NCBI RefSeq assembly: GCF_013032855.1
Contig: NZ_WQDA01000007.1
Location: 1-64,000 of the forward strand
Length of the DNA: 64,000 bases
Direction of reading: 5' to 3'
Source of the DNA: Ruegeria arenilitoris
GTDB lineage: Bacteria; Pseudomonadota; Alphaproteobacteria; Rhodobacterales; Rhodobacteraceae
The notes below the pieces were generated by a model. The model had not been told where the DNA came from. It was given only the letters and a program-made list of their open reading frames with translations, and did no database searches. How positions within the stretch are numbered: the first letter of the stretch is position 1; every line of letters begins with the position of its first letter. Shown in pieces: positions 38,554 to 47,332 of the stretch. A program made the translations under genes and the position numbers.

Positions 38554-39287
38554 AGAACCTGCACCTTGTCTCCGGGGCGGATCGTGCCTTGGCGAATGAC
38601 TTCGGCGTATACTCCGAAATCCTGATGGTCCCAGCTGCGCAGAGCGCCTAGCGTATCCGCGTCCCGCACTCCGGTGTCGGGGTTCGCAGTCGTTGCCATG
38701 CAGCGCGTAATCCGTTCGCGCACGTGAAATACGGCCTCGCCGATCTGCACATCCTTATCCAGCCAATCGAATTCTTCCCAAAGAGGAAGGCCATCGAACC
38801 AGATGTTGCCACGCCAGCGGCAAATCGACAGTTCGCGGCCCAGACGCTGCTCGACCGCCCGGTGCGAGGCTATGTTGCACAGGCTGACCGAGGGATAGTC
38901 ACTGTCGGTCATACCACGGCCGGGAACCCGGACGATCCGTGCAGATGCGGCGCGGTCGGTGGGCATCAGCGGGCGGACCCACTCCAGAAACAGGTCTTGT
39001 TCTGTGTCCGGGCGAAAGATCAGTTCGGGCCGATCCGGGTGGCTGAGGGTCACGCGATCCCCGTCCAGAACGGCCGATATCGCCATCAGCTGGGGCGCCT
39101 TCGAGCCGCGGCTGAAATTGGCGCAGGGCGCCCACTCGGATCCGTCGGCCTTGGACATCTCATGCGCCACCGCCCAAACGCGATCCCCGGGCATGGTCTG
39201 CCCGGGGATAACGGTGACTTCCTGCAGAGATTCTCTGCCATGGCTTTTGATCGGATGGCGCCAGATCTGCGTGACTTGCCCGGTCAT
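38550..39287 (-). CDS. MOSC domain protein
   Basis: A 245-residue protein with an N-terminal MOSC beta-barrel (VTQIWRHPIKSHGRESLQEV) and the C-terminal MOSC domain: YPSVSLCNIASHRAVEQRLG, then RWRGNIWFDGLPLWEEFDW and ITRCMATTANPDTGVRD with the conserved Cys. The domain carries sulfur or molybdenum-cofactor chemistry. Its substrate is unknown. ATG 39287 overlaps the yidC stop, which decides the start. Confidence 0.9.
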   Translation of the reverse strand: MTGQVTQIWRHPIKSHGRESLQEVTVIPGQTMPGDRVWAVAHEMSKADGSEWAPCANFSRGSKAPQLMAISAVLDGDRVTLSHPDRPELIFRPDTEQDLFLEWVRPLMPTDRAASARIVRVPGRGMTDSDYPSVSLCNIASHRAVEQRLGRELSICRWRGNIWFDGLPLWEEFDWLDKDVQIGEAVFHVRERITRCMATTANPDTGVRDADTLGALRSWDHQDFGVYAEVIRQGTIRPGDKVQVL

Positions 39288-41110
39288 TTCTTGTCCGTCT
39301 TGGGGGTTTTCTTGAACCCCGACTTGATGTTGCCAAACACATCCGGCGTATAGCCCTGGCTGCGCATGATCAGGTATTGCTGGGTGAACGTGATGGTGTT
39401 GTTTGCGATCCAGTAAACGACCAGCCCGCTGGCAAAGCTGCCCAGCATGAACATGAATACCCATGGCATCCAGGCAAAGATCATGGCCTGGGTCGCGTCG
39501 GTGGGCGCCGGGTTCAGCTTTTGCTGCAGCCACATCGAGATCCCCAGCAGCAGCGGTAGGATGCCGATGAAAATCGTCGCCATCAGCGTGCCCGGCTCAG
39601 GTCCGGCCCACGGCAGCCAGCCGAAGAAGTTGATGATCGAGGTCGGATCCGGCGCACTCAGGTCCCGGAAAGGACCGAACCAGGGGGCTTGCCGAAGTTC
39701 GATGGTGACGAAGATCACCTTGTAGAGAGAAAAGAAGATCGGGATCTGCAGCAGGATCGGTAGACAGCCGGCGGCCGGGTTGACCTTTTCCTTTTTGTAC
39801 AGCTCCATCATGCCCTGCTGCATCTTCTGACGGTCGTCGCCGGCAGCTTCTTTCAGGGCTTCCATCTGTGGCTGCAATTCCTTCATCTTCGCCATCGAGA
39901 CGTAGGATTTGAACGCCAGCGGGAACAGGATTGCCTTGATGATCAGGGTCAGCCCGATGATCGACCAACCCATGTTGCCGATCAGGGCGTTGATGTTGTG
40001 CAGCAGCCAGAAAATCGGCTTGGTCAGGAAGAAGAACCAACCCCAGTCAATGCTGTCGATAAACTTCTGAACGCCCTGGGCCTGATATTCGCGGATGGTC
40101 TCCCATTCCTTGGCCCCGGCAAACAGCCGGGTGGTAACCTCGGCGGATTCGCCAGGGGCAACCGTCATCGTCGGCAACACCGTTTCGGCCTGGTAGATCT
40201 TCCGACGCGCGTCATATTTCGCGGCCGCCTTGAAAGCCGACCCCGGATCGGGGATCAGCGTGGTCATCCAATAATGGTCGGTAAAGCCGATCCAGCCGTT
40301 TTCCTTGACCTGATAGACCTCGGCCTGTGCCCGTTCGTTGGGGTCGATGTCAAAATCGCGGACATCGCCATAGTCGACCTCGGACAGGGTCCCGTCGGCC
40401 ATGCCGATCACACCTTCATGCAGGATGAAGAAGTTCTTCAACCCCGGCAGATCGCCATCCTCGCCGATGCCGTGGCGGGCCAGAATGCCGTATGGGGCCA
40501 TTCCGACCTCGGCTCCGGTGCCGTTTTCGACGGATTGGGTCACGGTGAACATGTAATCCGCATCCACACCGATCGTGCGGCGGAATGTCAGGCCCGCGCC
40601 ATTTTCCCATTTCAGGGTTATGGGGCTGTCTACCGACAGGGTCTCGCCCTGTTCCAGCGTCCAGATGGTATTCGGGCCCGGCACGTCCGAGCCAGCCAAT
40701 CCGGCACCGGGCGCCCACCCGTAGAGGGCGTAATAGGCCGAATTGGACCCAACGGGCGACAGCAGTTCGACGATCGGAGCGCCTTCGTCGATCGAGACCT
40801 TGTAGTCTTTCAGATACAGTTCGTCGATCCGTCCACCCGAAAGCGACAGGCTACCCGACAGACGCGGCGTGTCGATTTGGATCCGCGGCGCGGTGGCTTC
40901 CGGCAAGGTTTCCTCTGCGGTGGCGGTTGCCTCGCCGACAGTCGTGCTTCCGGCGCTGGGCGTCTGAATCTCTTCCCCCTCCGAGGCGCTGATTTCAGCC
41001 TGCTCAGGTGTTGTGGTCGGTTCCGGTGGGGGGAACAGCACAAACCAGACCAGGATCACAAGGAAACTAAGCGCGGTTGCAAGGATGAGATTCTTGTTCT
41101 GATCGTCCAT
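39284..41110 (-). CDS. yidC: Membrane protein insertase YidC
   Basis: A 608-residue YidC of the Gram-negative type. An N-terminal membrane anchor is followed by a large periplasmic domain (about residues 30-340) and a C-terminal insertase core of five membrane segments. The core has SYVSMAKMKELQPQMEALKE and VNPAAGCLPILLQIPIFFSL. It inserts membrane proteins alone or with SecYEG. It heads the yidC-MOSC-engB-DUF2946 chain of overlapping genes. Confidence 0.97.
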   Translation of the reverse strand: MDDQNKNLILATALSFLVILVWFVLFPPPEPTTTPEQAEISASEGEEIQTPSAGSTTVGEATATAEETLPEATAPRIQIDTPRLSGSLSLSGGRIDELYLKDYKVSIDEGAPIVELLSPVGSNSAYYALYGWAPGAGLAGSDVPGPNTIWTLEQGETLSVDSPITLKWENGAGLTFRRTIGVDADYMFTVTQSVENGTGAEVGMAPYGILARHGIGEDGDLPGLKNFFILHEGVIGMADGTLSEVDYGDVRDFDIDPNERAQAEVYQVKENGWIGFTDHYWMTTLIPDPGSAFKAAAKYDARRKIYQAETVLPTMTVAPGESAEVTTRLFAGAKEWETIREYQAQGVQKFIDSIDWGWFFFLTKPIFWLLHNINALIGNMGWSIIGLTLIIKAILFPLAFKSYVSMAKMKELQPQMEALKEAAGDDRQKMQQGMMELYKKEKVNPAAGCLPILLQIPIFFSLYKVIFVTIELRQAPWFGPFRDLSAPDPTSIINFFGWLPWAGPEPGTLMATIFIGILPLLLGISMWLQQKLNPAPTDATQAMIFAWMPWVFMFMLGSFASGLVVYWIANNTITFTQQYLIMRSQGYTPDVFGNIKSGFKKTPKTDKK

Positions 41111-41226
41111 CTGGGACAGCCACCTTGAGCAGTGAAAGACACCGCAGGGTTCAACAGAGTGCAGCCCAAAAGGTCAAGCGGAATCGCCCCGGAAATCGTG
41201 AGTGTAGGGCAATCCAGTCCCCGAAA

Positions 41227-42777
41227 TCAGGATTTCCGGCCCATTTCGCGGCCAATCCGCGGTGCGCCTTCCAGTTTCGCGCGGCGGTCCTTGATCCAGT
41301 CGAGCGTATGCTCGACCGGCATCGGCTTGCCGACCCCAAACCCCTGGACATGGTGGCACCCCAATTGCGCCATCAGTGCGTGCTCGCCGGGGGTTTCCAC
41401 CCCCTCGGCCAGGGTTTCAAGGTTCAACCTCTCGGCCATCATCAGAATGGCGCTGACCATTTGCTGCTGGGACGGATCCCGATCCGCATTGGACACGAAT
41501 GACCGGTCGATCTTGATGCGGGAGACATCAAAGCGTTTGATCGACGAAAATGATGCGTGACCAGTGCCGAAATCGTCCAGATCGATGCAACAGCCGAGCT
41601 TGGACAACTGGGTCACGTTGCGGGTGATGACATCATCGGGCCGGCGCGAAAAAACGGTTTCGAGGATTTCCACGGCCAGCCGGTCCGGCGAAAGGTCGAA
41701 CTGGTCCAACTCCCATCGCACCCGGTCAACAAGTGAGGGGTCCCGCAATTCGTCCGACGAAAAGTTGATGCCGATCCGAGGAATGACGGCACCAGCGCAG
41801 TCCCAGTCACACATCGCGCGAAAGGCTTGGTGGCGGATCGTCTGGCCCAGCTTGGGCATCAGCTTGGCCTGTTCGGCAAAAGGCAGAAACACCTGCGGCC
41901 CGACAACTCCCTTGGAAGGGTGTTCCCATCGAGCAAGGGCCTCAAACCCGGTGATGTCGCCGGTGTCCGTTGAAACCTGTGGCTGAAACCAAGGGCGAAT
42001 CTGACCGGTTTCCAGCGCGGTCTCCAACTCCTTGCGGAAATTGATATGGACGACTGATCTGCGTCGCGTGGCCTCGGAGTAGGCGCGGATCGTGGAAGGC
42101 CCGTTCCGCTGTGCTTCGGCCAGCGCGGCCCGAGCGGCCTCGATCCAGCTGTCCGGCGCTTCATCGGCAACGGCAGAGTGCAGGCAAAATCCAGCAGAGC
42201 AGGACAGATAGAGGCTGGCATTGTCCAAAGGGATCGGTTCCTCCACCGTGCTTTGTATGCGTCCCGAGGTTTGGATGCAGCTTTCCAGGTCCAGATGCCG
42301 TGAGGGGCGCAACCCGATCAGGAACGTGTTTCTAGATAGGCGTGTTGCAATATCCTCGCTTCGGATCACCGCCAGAATGCGGTCGCAGAAGCGCCCTGCC
42401 ACATAGTCGGCTGCCGCAGTGCCGTGCAGCTCTTCGACATCGTCGAAATCATCAAGTGACACAACGATGCAGGCTGAATCCTCTCCGGTTGCCCGCGATG
42501 TGCTGTGCAGGTACTCCATCTCGGCGTAGAAGGCATCACGTGGCAACAGTCCCCTGGGCCGCATTTGCGTCGCCGAACCAAGACCTGCACCCGGTTGAAG
42601 CCGTTGGGCAGCCGAAAGCAACAAGGGCAGCCCCAGGGCGACAACGACCAATGCCGTGTCGCCGCCCAGCCAGAAAGCAGCCAGGCACAATGCAGGCACG
42701 AATGCCAGAACTTGCGGCATTGCCAGAACGGTCAGCAGAGCATTCTGAAAACTCTGGGGTGAGAACCTTTTCAGCAT
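41227..42777 (-). CDS. EAL-domain c-di-GMP phosphodiesterase with degenerate GGDEF domain
   Basis: A protein of about 516 residues. Two membrane segments near the N-terminus are followed by a GGDEF-like domain in which the GGDEF signature is replaced by SRNTF, so it should not make c-di-GMP. The EAL domain keeps FEALARW, NFSSDEL, EILETVF, DLDDFGTGH, KIDRSF, EGVETPGE and QGFGVGKP, all residues for metal binding and catalysis. It should hydrolyse c-di-GMP at the inner membrane. ATG 42777 has GGAAGG upstream. The earlier start at 42813 would be TTG. Confidence 0.9.
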   Translation of the reverse strand: MLKRFSPQSFQNALLTVLAMPQVLAFVPALCLAAFWLGGDTALVVVALGLPLLLSAAQRLQPGAGLGSATQMRPRGLLPRDAFYAEMEYLHSTSRATGEDSACIVVSLDDFDDVEELHGTAAADYVAGRFCDRILAVIRSEDIATRLSRNTFLIGLRPSRHLDLESCIQTSGRIQSTVEEPIPLDNASLYLSCSAGFCLHSAVADEAPDSWIEAARAALAEAQRNGPSTIRAYSEATRRRSVVHINFRKELETALETGQIRPWFQPQVSTDTGDITGFEALARWEHPSKGVVGPQVFLPFAEQAKLMPKLGQTIRHQAFRAMCDWDCAGAVIPRIGINFSSDELRDPSLVDRVRWELDQFDLSPDRLAVEILETVFSRRPDDVITRNVTQLSKLGCCIDLDDFGTGHASFSSIKRFDVSRIKIDRSFVSNADRDPSQQQMVSAILMMAERLNLETLAEGVETPGEHALMAQLGCHHVQGFGVGKPMPVEHTLDWIKDRRAKLEGAPRIGREMGRKS

Positions 42778-42845
42778 CGATTCCGGCCTTCCAATTGGGC
42801 GAACTGCGTCCAATCGGAGGCTAGGAAATCATTCTGAGTCAGACG

Positions 42846-43739
42846 TTAACGCAGAAGCGGAATTTCTTCCGAATTTTCGCCGTTTTTGCCGGGGTCCAGC
42901 ATCAGGCCGGCAAAATCGAACAGCTTGGGATCCAGCAAGTGCGAGGGCCGGGCATTGGTCAGCGCGCGGAACATCACCTGCCGGCGGCCGGGGCTGTTCT
43001 TTTCCCATTGGTCCAGAATCTGTTTGACCTGCTGTCGTTGCAGGCCGTCCTGACTGCCGCACAGGTCGCAGGGGATGATCGGATAGTTCATCGCCTTGGC
43101 GAATTTCTCGCAATCGGCCTCGGCCACATGGGCCAGCGGGCGATAGACGAACAGGTCGCCTTCTTCGTTCACCAGTTTCGGAGGCATGGTCGCCAGACGG
43201 CCGCCGTGGAACAGGTTCATGAAGAAGGTTTCCAGGATGTCATCGCGGTGATGCCCCAGCACCACGGCCGAGCACCCTTCCTCGCGCGCGATCCGGTACA
43301 GGTTGCCACGGCGCAGGCGCGAGCACAGTGCGCAATAGGTGCGGCCCTGCGGTACCTTGTCGACCACGATGGAGTAGGTGTCCTGATACTCGATCCGGTG
43401 CGGCACGCCCATGCGTTCCAGAAACTTGGGCAGCACGGTGGCCGGAAAGCCCGGCTGCCCCTGATCCAGATTGCAGGCCAGCAGGTCCACGGGCAGCAGG
43501 CCGCGCCATTTCAACTCGTACAGAACGGCCAGCAGGGTATAGCTGTCCTTGCCGCCCGACAGGCAGACCAGCCAGCGCGGCGGCTTGCCGTCCTTGTCGT
43601 GGGCCGACGGGTCAACCATGCCGTATTGCTCGATCGCCTCGCGCGTCTGGCGCACGATGCGTTTGCGCAGTTTCTTGAACTCGGTGGTCGAGGGCGCACC
43701 GGCAAACAGCGGATGGATATCGTCGGCTTCGTCGAACAT
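42846..43739 (-). CDS. ttcA: tRNA 2-thiocytidine synthetase TtcA
   Basis: A 297-residue PP-loop ATPase with SGGKDS at residues 61-66. Cys pairs in [11 protein letters not shown] and in [10 protein letters not shown] are conserved in TtcA, which binds an iron-sulfur cluster and thiolates C32 of certain tRNAs. [16 protein letters not shown] is also typical. It stands alone between the aidB-like and EAL genes. Confidence 0.95.
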   Translation of the reverse strand: MFDEADDIHPLFAGAPSTTEFKKLRKRIVRQTREAIEQYGMVDPSAHDKDGKPPRWLVCLSGGKDSYTLLAVLYELKWRGLLPVDLLACNLDQGQPGFPATVLPKFLERMGVPHRIEYQDTYSIVVDKVPQGRTYCALCSRLRRGNLYRIAREEGCSAVVLGHHRDDILETFFMNLFHGGRLATMPPKLVNEEGDLFVYRPLAHVAEADCEKFAKAMNYPIIPCDLCGSQDGLQRQQVKQILDQWEKNSPGRRQVMFRALTNARPSHLLDPKLFDFAGLMLDPGKNGENSEEIPLLR

Positions 43740-43781
43740 GCGCAGCCCCTACCGCAGATGTGCCGACCGGGCAAGGCCCGC

Positions 43782-45404
43782 CTAGCCGGACAGCCGGCCC
43801 AGCAGGGCGTCGGTGTCCAGCCCCGAAACCGATCCGGGTATGCGCCCGCTTTCGCCGAGAACCCGGGTGGCGATGTATCCATCGGCCACTGCACCGGGCG
43901 CGTGGCGCAGCAGCAGTGCGGCGGTGAGCAGATGCGCGGTGGCCTCGGCGAACCAGCGGGCCTCGGCCTCGGGGGGCAGGGTCGGCCAACGGTCGCGATG
44001 CGCCTTCAGGGCGGCGTCATAGCGGCGGTCGGCTCCGGTTGCGGCGTCCAGTTCGGCCTGCAAGGTCTGCGCGGCCAGCGGGTCGCGCGCAAGGCTGCGC
44101 AGGATGTCCAGGCAGATCACGTTGCCGGACCCCTCCCAGATGCCGTTCAGGGGGGCTTCGCGATAGATCATCGGCATCGGCGTGTCCTCGACATAGCCCA
44201 TGCCGCCCAGCACCTCCATCGCCTCGACCGCAACGACGGGGCAGCGCTTGTTCGACAGGAACTTGGCCAGCGCCACCCCGATCCGGGCAAAGGCGCGGTC
44301 TTCGGCAGTGTCCCCGTCAAAGGCGCGGGCCACGCGCAGGCCGAGGGTCAGCGCGCCTTCCCAGTCCAGTACCAGATCGGCCAGAACGGCGCGCATCAGA
44401 GGCTGGTCGATCAGGCGGCGCTGAAAGGCGCTGCGATGGCTGACCCAGTGATGTGCTTCGGACAGGGCCGCGCGCATCAGGCCGGCGGGGGCCATCGCGG
44501 TGTCGAGCCGGGTGTGATGCACCATCTCGATGATCGTGCGCACGCCGGCCCCCTCGTCCCCCAGCTGATAGGCCAGCGCGTCATGGAACTCGACCTCGGA
44601 CGAGGCGTTGGCGCGGTTGCCCAGCTTGTCCTTGAGGCGCATCAGATGGATGGCGTTGCGCTCGCCTTCCAGCCAGCGGGGCAGCAGAAAACAGGTCAGC
44701 CCGCCCGGTGTCTGCGCCAGCGTGAGGAACCCGTCGGACATCGGGGCCGAGCAGAACCATTTGTGGCCGCGCAGCCGCCAAGCCTCACCGTCGCGAGTGG
44801 CGGTGGTGGTATTGGCGCGCACGTCCGAGCCGCCCTGTTTCTCGGTCATCGCCATGCCCAAGGTTGCCGAGCGTTTTTCTCCGATCGGGCGGGGGGCTTG
44901 GTCATAAGCGTCTGCGGTCAGTTTCGGGCGCCAGACTTCGGCCAGTTCGGGGTTGGCGGCCAGCGCCGGCACGGCGGCGTAGGTCATGGTCAGCGGGCAG
45001 CAATGGCCCGGCTCGACCTGGCTGGCCAGATAGACCATCGCGGCATGGGTGGCGTGACCGCCCGGTGCTCCGTCCCAGGCAAGCGCGGCATAGCCTGCCG
45101 ATTGGCTCAGGTCCATCACGTGATGATAGGCCGGGTGGAACCGCACCTCGTCCAGGCGGCGGCCACCTCGGTCAAACAGGCGGAGTTCGGGCGGGTGCAG
45201 GTTGGCGTCGCGCCCGGCGTCGCGCGTTTCGGCTCGGCCCAGAGCGGCCCCGTAGGCGGCCAGCGGGGCCGCCCGTGCCCCGGCGCGCGTGGTGCAATCG
45301 CGCAGAACCGGGTCCGAGGCCCACAGGTCGGTGTCGCCGCGCTCGGGCGGTTGGTTCGTCACTTCATGCGTGGGCAGAGATTGACCGGCGTTGGATCTGG
45401 ACAT
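43782..45404 (-). CDS. Acyl-CoA dehydrogenase, AidB-like
   Basis: A 540-residue flavoprotein of the AidB branch: THEVTNQPPERGDTDLWASD at the start, then GMAMTEKQGGSDVRANTT for FAD binding, HKWFCSAPMSDGFLTLAQT, and VLGGMGYVEDTPM near residue 415. The catalytic base position has NGIWEGSGNV, also typical of AidB. E. coli AidB is induced during alkylation response, but its true substrate is unclear. ATG 45404 is chosen on family alignment. The frame extends to 45464. Confidence 0.92.
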   Translation of the reverse strand: MSRSNAGQSLPTHEVTNQPPERGDTDLWASDPVLRDCTTRAGARAAPLAAYGAALGRAETRDAGRDANLHPPELRLFDRGGRRLDEVRFHPAYHHVMDLSQSAGYAALAWDGAPGGHATHAAMVYLASQVEPGHCCPLTMTYAAVPALAANPELAEVWRPKLTADAYDQAPRPIGEKRSATLGMAMTEKQGGSDVRANTTTATRDGEAWRLRGHKWFCSAPMSDGFLTLAQTPGGLTCFLLPRWLEGERNAIHLMRLKDKLGNRANASSEVEFHDALAYQLGDEGAGVRTIIEMVHHTRLDTAMAPAGLMRAALSEAHHWVSHRSAFQRRLIDQPLMRAVLADLVLDWEGALTLGLRVARAFDGDTAEDRAFARIGVALAKFLSNKRCPVVAVEAMEVLGGMGYVEDTPMPMIYREAPLNGIWEGSGNVICLDILRSLARDPLAAQTLQAELDAATGADRRYDAALKAHRDRWPTLPPEAEARWFAEATAHLLTAALLLRHAPGAVADGYIATRVLGESGRIPGSVSGLDTDALLGRLSG

Positions 45405-45482
45405 GGGCGTCTCGGAGAGTTGTTGCTGAAACCGATGTTCAGCGGCGCACCCCCCTTGGGTCAAGCGTGACGGGGTGTCAGA

Positions 45483-45722
45483 TCAGGGCGCGTCGGGTTT
45501 GTCGTCGGGCACCGGGTCATAGCCGTCGCCGCCCCAGGGGTGGCAGCGCCCGATGCGGCGCGCGGCCAGCCATGTGCCCTTGATCGGGCCATGCTTTTCC
45601 AACGCTTCCAGCGCATAGGCCGAGCAGGTCGGCTGATAGCGGCAGTTGAACCCCACCCAGGGGCTGAAGATCAGCCGGTAGGCCCGGACAGGCAGCGCGA
45701 GGATATGAGCAAGCAGGGTCAT
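45483..45722 (-). CDS. yidD: Membrane protein insertion efficiency factor YidD
   Basis: A 79-residue protein with [20 protein letters not shown] and [15 protein letters not shown], then [19 protein letters not shown]. These are the conserved Cys and Pro positions of YidD. It overlaps rnpA by 4 bases, the standard rpmH-rnpA-yidD order. Confidence 0.96.
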   Translation of the reverse strand: MTLLAHILALPVRAYRLIFSPWVGFNCRYQPTCSAYALEALEKHGPIKGTWLAARRIGRCHPWGGDGYDPVPDDKPDAP

Positions 45723-46147
45723 TTGCGCGGGCTGTGGATCTTGCGCAGGGCCTGGCGCAGATCGTCCAGCAGGGCGTCAAAGGGGCGGGCGGCGGTCACC
45801 TCGGCCCGTCCGATCAGGACGTAATCCCACCCGTCCCGGCCGTGGTCTGGCAGAACGGCGCGGGCCGCCGCGCGCAGGCGGCGCTTGGCCCGGTTGCGGG
45901 CCACGGCATTGCCGACCTTCTTCGAGCAGGTGAATCCGACACGAATGCCCTCGGCCTCATCCAGTGCGCGCTTGCGGGCTTGCACCATCATGGAAGGCAG
46001 GCCTTGTCGTCGCGCTCGAGCGGCCCTGAGGAAATCGCTGCGCTTGCGCAGCACCGACAGATCAGGCGCGCAAACGGACGCCGCCGGGGGCATATCCCCG
46101 GGGTGGTCAGTGCCATCCACAGGGGCCTCCGGCGGCGTCATGTTCAA
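45719..46147 (-). CDS. rnpA: Ribonuclease P protein component
   Basis: A 142-residue basic protein, with [20 protein letters not shown] and the RNR motif [20 protein letters not shown]. It binds the RNase P RNA and assists tRNA 5' processing. The N-terminal 27 residues before LRKRSDF are longer than usual and the true start may be internal. It follows rpmH by 20 bases. Confidence 0.94.
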   Translation of the reverse strand: MNMTPPEAPVDGTDHPGDMPPAASVCAPDLSVLRKRSDFLRAARARRQGLPSMMVQARKRALDEAEGIRVGFTCSKKVGNAVARNRAKRRLRAAARAVLPDHGRDGWDYVLIGRAEVTAARPFDALLDDLRQALRKIHSPRK

Positions 46148-46167
46148 AACCTGAAAGGTCGCGCGGT

Positions 46168-46302
46168 TTATGCGCTCAGCGACTTGCGGCCGCGGGCACG
46201 GCGAGCGTTCAGGATCTTGCGGCCGGCCTTGGTGGCCATGCGCGCGCGGAAACCGTGGCGGCGTTTGCGAACCAGGTTCGAAGGCTGATAGGTGCGTTTC
46301 AT
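46168..46302 (-). CDS. rpmH: 50S ribosomal protein L34
   Basis: A 44-residue protein read directly from the minus strand: [17 protein letters not shown], then [20 protein letters not shown] and GRKSLSA with TAA at 46168-46170. It is the smallest gene of the window. It heads the rpmH-rnpA-yidD operon. Confidence 0.97.
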
Positions 46303-46570
46303 CGCTCCGTCTCCAATCTTTGGCGGTCGGGTGCGGCGCGGATTCGCCTGCCCGTGGTGTTCGAAGCCCGTCCTCTACTGGGAACCGGCAGGCAAGTCAA
46401 ACCCCATCGCAGCGGTTTTCGTGCCTTTTGCAACAATTCTTTCGGGCGACCGGGCAAAAGTTTCAGAATCAGCCCGTGGACGGCGGATTTCTCACATTGA
46501 ACCGGTGCGTGTTCAACCCGGCGTGAGGACCCTGTTGCACGGAAGGCCAAGCGCGCATCTTGTAGGGCAG

Positions 46571-47329
46571 ATGAAGCATTCGAACCCGGACGACGAGATG
46601 ACCGAAACCACCCAGGTGCCGCGCAGCGGGCTGGCGCGACACATTCCCTTGCTTGTGATCCTGACGGTTGCCGTCGTCGGGTTCTTTTCGCTGGGCGACT
46701 ACCTGACCTTTGAAACCCTGCGCGACAATCGCGAGGCGCTGTTGGCCTGGCGCGATGCCAACTACTGGTCGTTGGCGGGCGTTTTCATCTTGGTCTATGT
46801 CCTGATCGTCACCTTTTCACTGCCCGGTGCGGCCGTGGCCTCGATGACTGGCGGATTCCTGTTCGGCTTGTTCGCGGGCACCGTGTTCAACGTATTTGCC
46901 GCAACCGTCGGTGCCTCGGCGATCTTTCTGGCGGCCCGCTGGGGGTTGGGTGAGACGTTGACGGCGCGGCTGGAGGCCTCGGAAGGCGCCGTCAAGCGAA
47001 TCAAGGACGGGTTGCGCGAGAACGAGATCCCGGTGCTGTTCCTGATGCGGCTGGTGCCGGTTGTGCCGTTCTTCGTCGCCAATCTGGTGCCGGCGCTGGT
47101 GGGGGTGAAGTTCCGGAACTTTCTGCTGACCACGGCGCTGGGCATCATTCCGGGCGGCATCGTCTATACCTGGATCGGCGTCGGTCTGGGCGGCGTGTTC
47201 GACCGAGGCGAGACGCCAGACCTGTCGCTGCTGACCGAGCCCTTCGTGATCGGCCCGATTCTGGGGCTGTGCGCGCTGGCGGCTCTGCCGATTCTCCTCA
47301 AACTCATTCGCGGCCGAAGGGGCCTTTGA
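46571..47329 (+). CDS. TVP38/TMEM64 family (DedA-like) membrane protein
   Basis: A protein of about 252 residues with five or six membrane segments and the VTT/DedA core: LPGAAVASMTGGFLFGLFAG, then FLAARWGLGETL and LMRLVPVVPFFVANLVPALV. Members are proposed lipid scramblases or transporters. ATG 46571 is used. ATG 46598 is an alternative. It is followed 3 bases later by a flavin disulfide reductase gene, a recurrent pairing. Confidence 0.88.
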   Translation: MKHSNPDDEMTETTQVPRSGLARHIPLLVILTVAVVGFFSLGDYLTFETLRDNREALLAWRDANYWSLAGVFILVYVLIVTFSLPGAAVASMTGGFLFGLFAGTVFNVFAATVGASAIFLAARWGLGETLTARLEASEGAVKRIKDGLRENEIPVLFLMRLVPVVPFFVANLVPALVGVKFRNFLLTTALGIIPGGIVYTWIGVGLGGVFDRGETPDLSLLTEPFVIGPILGLCALAALPILLKLIRGRRGL

Positions 47330-47332
47330 TCC

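Noticed and set aside
42939..45470. 843-codon plus-strand frame opposite ttcA and the aidB-like gene
   Set aside because: It is a composition effect of G+C-rich codons. Both antisense genes are recognised enzymes.
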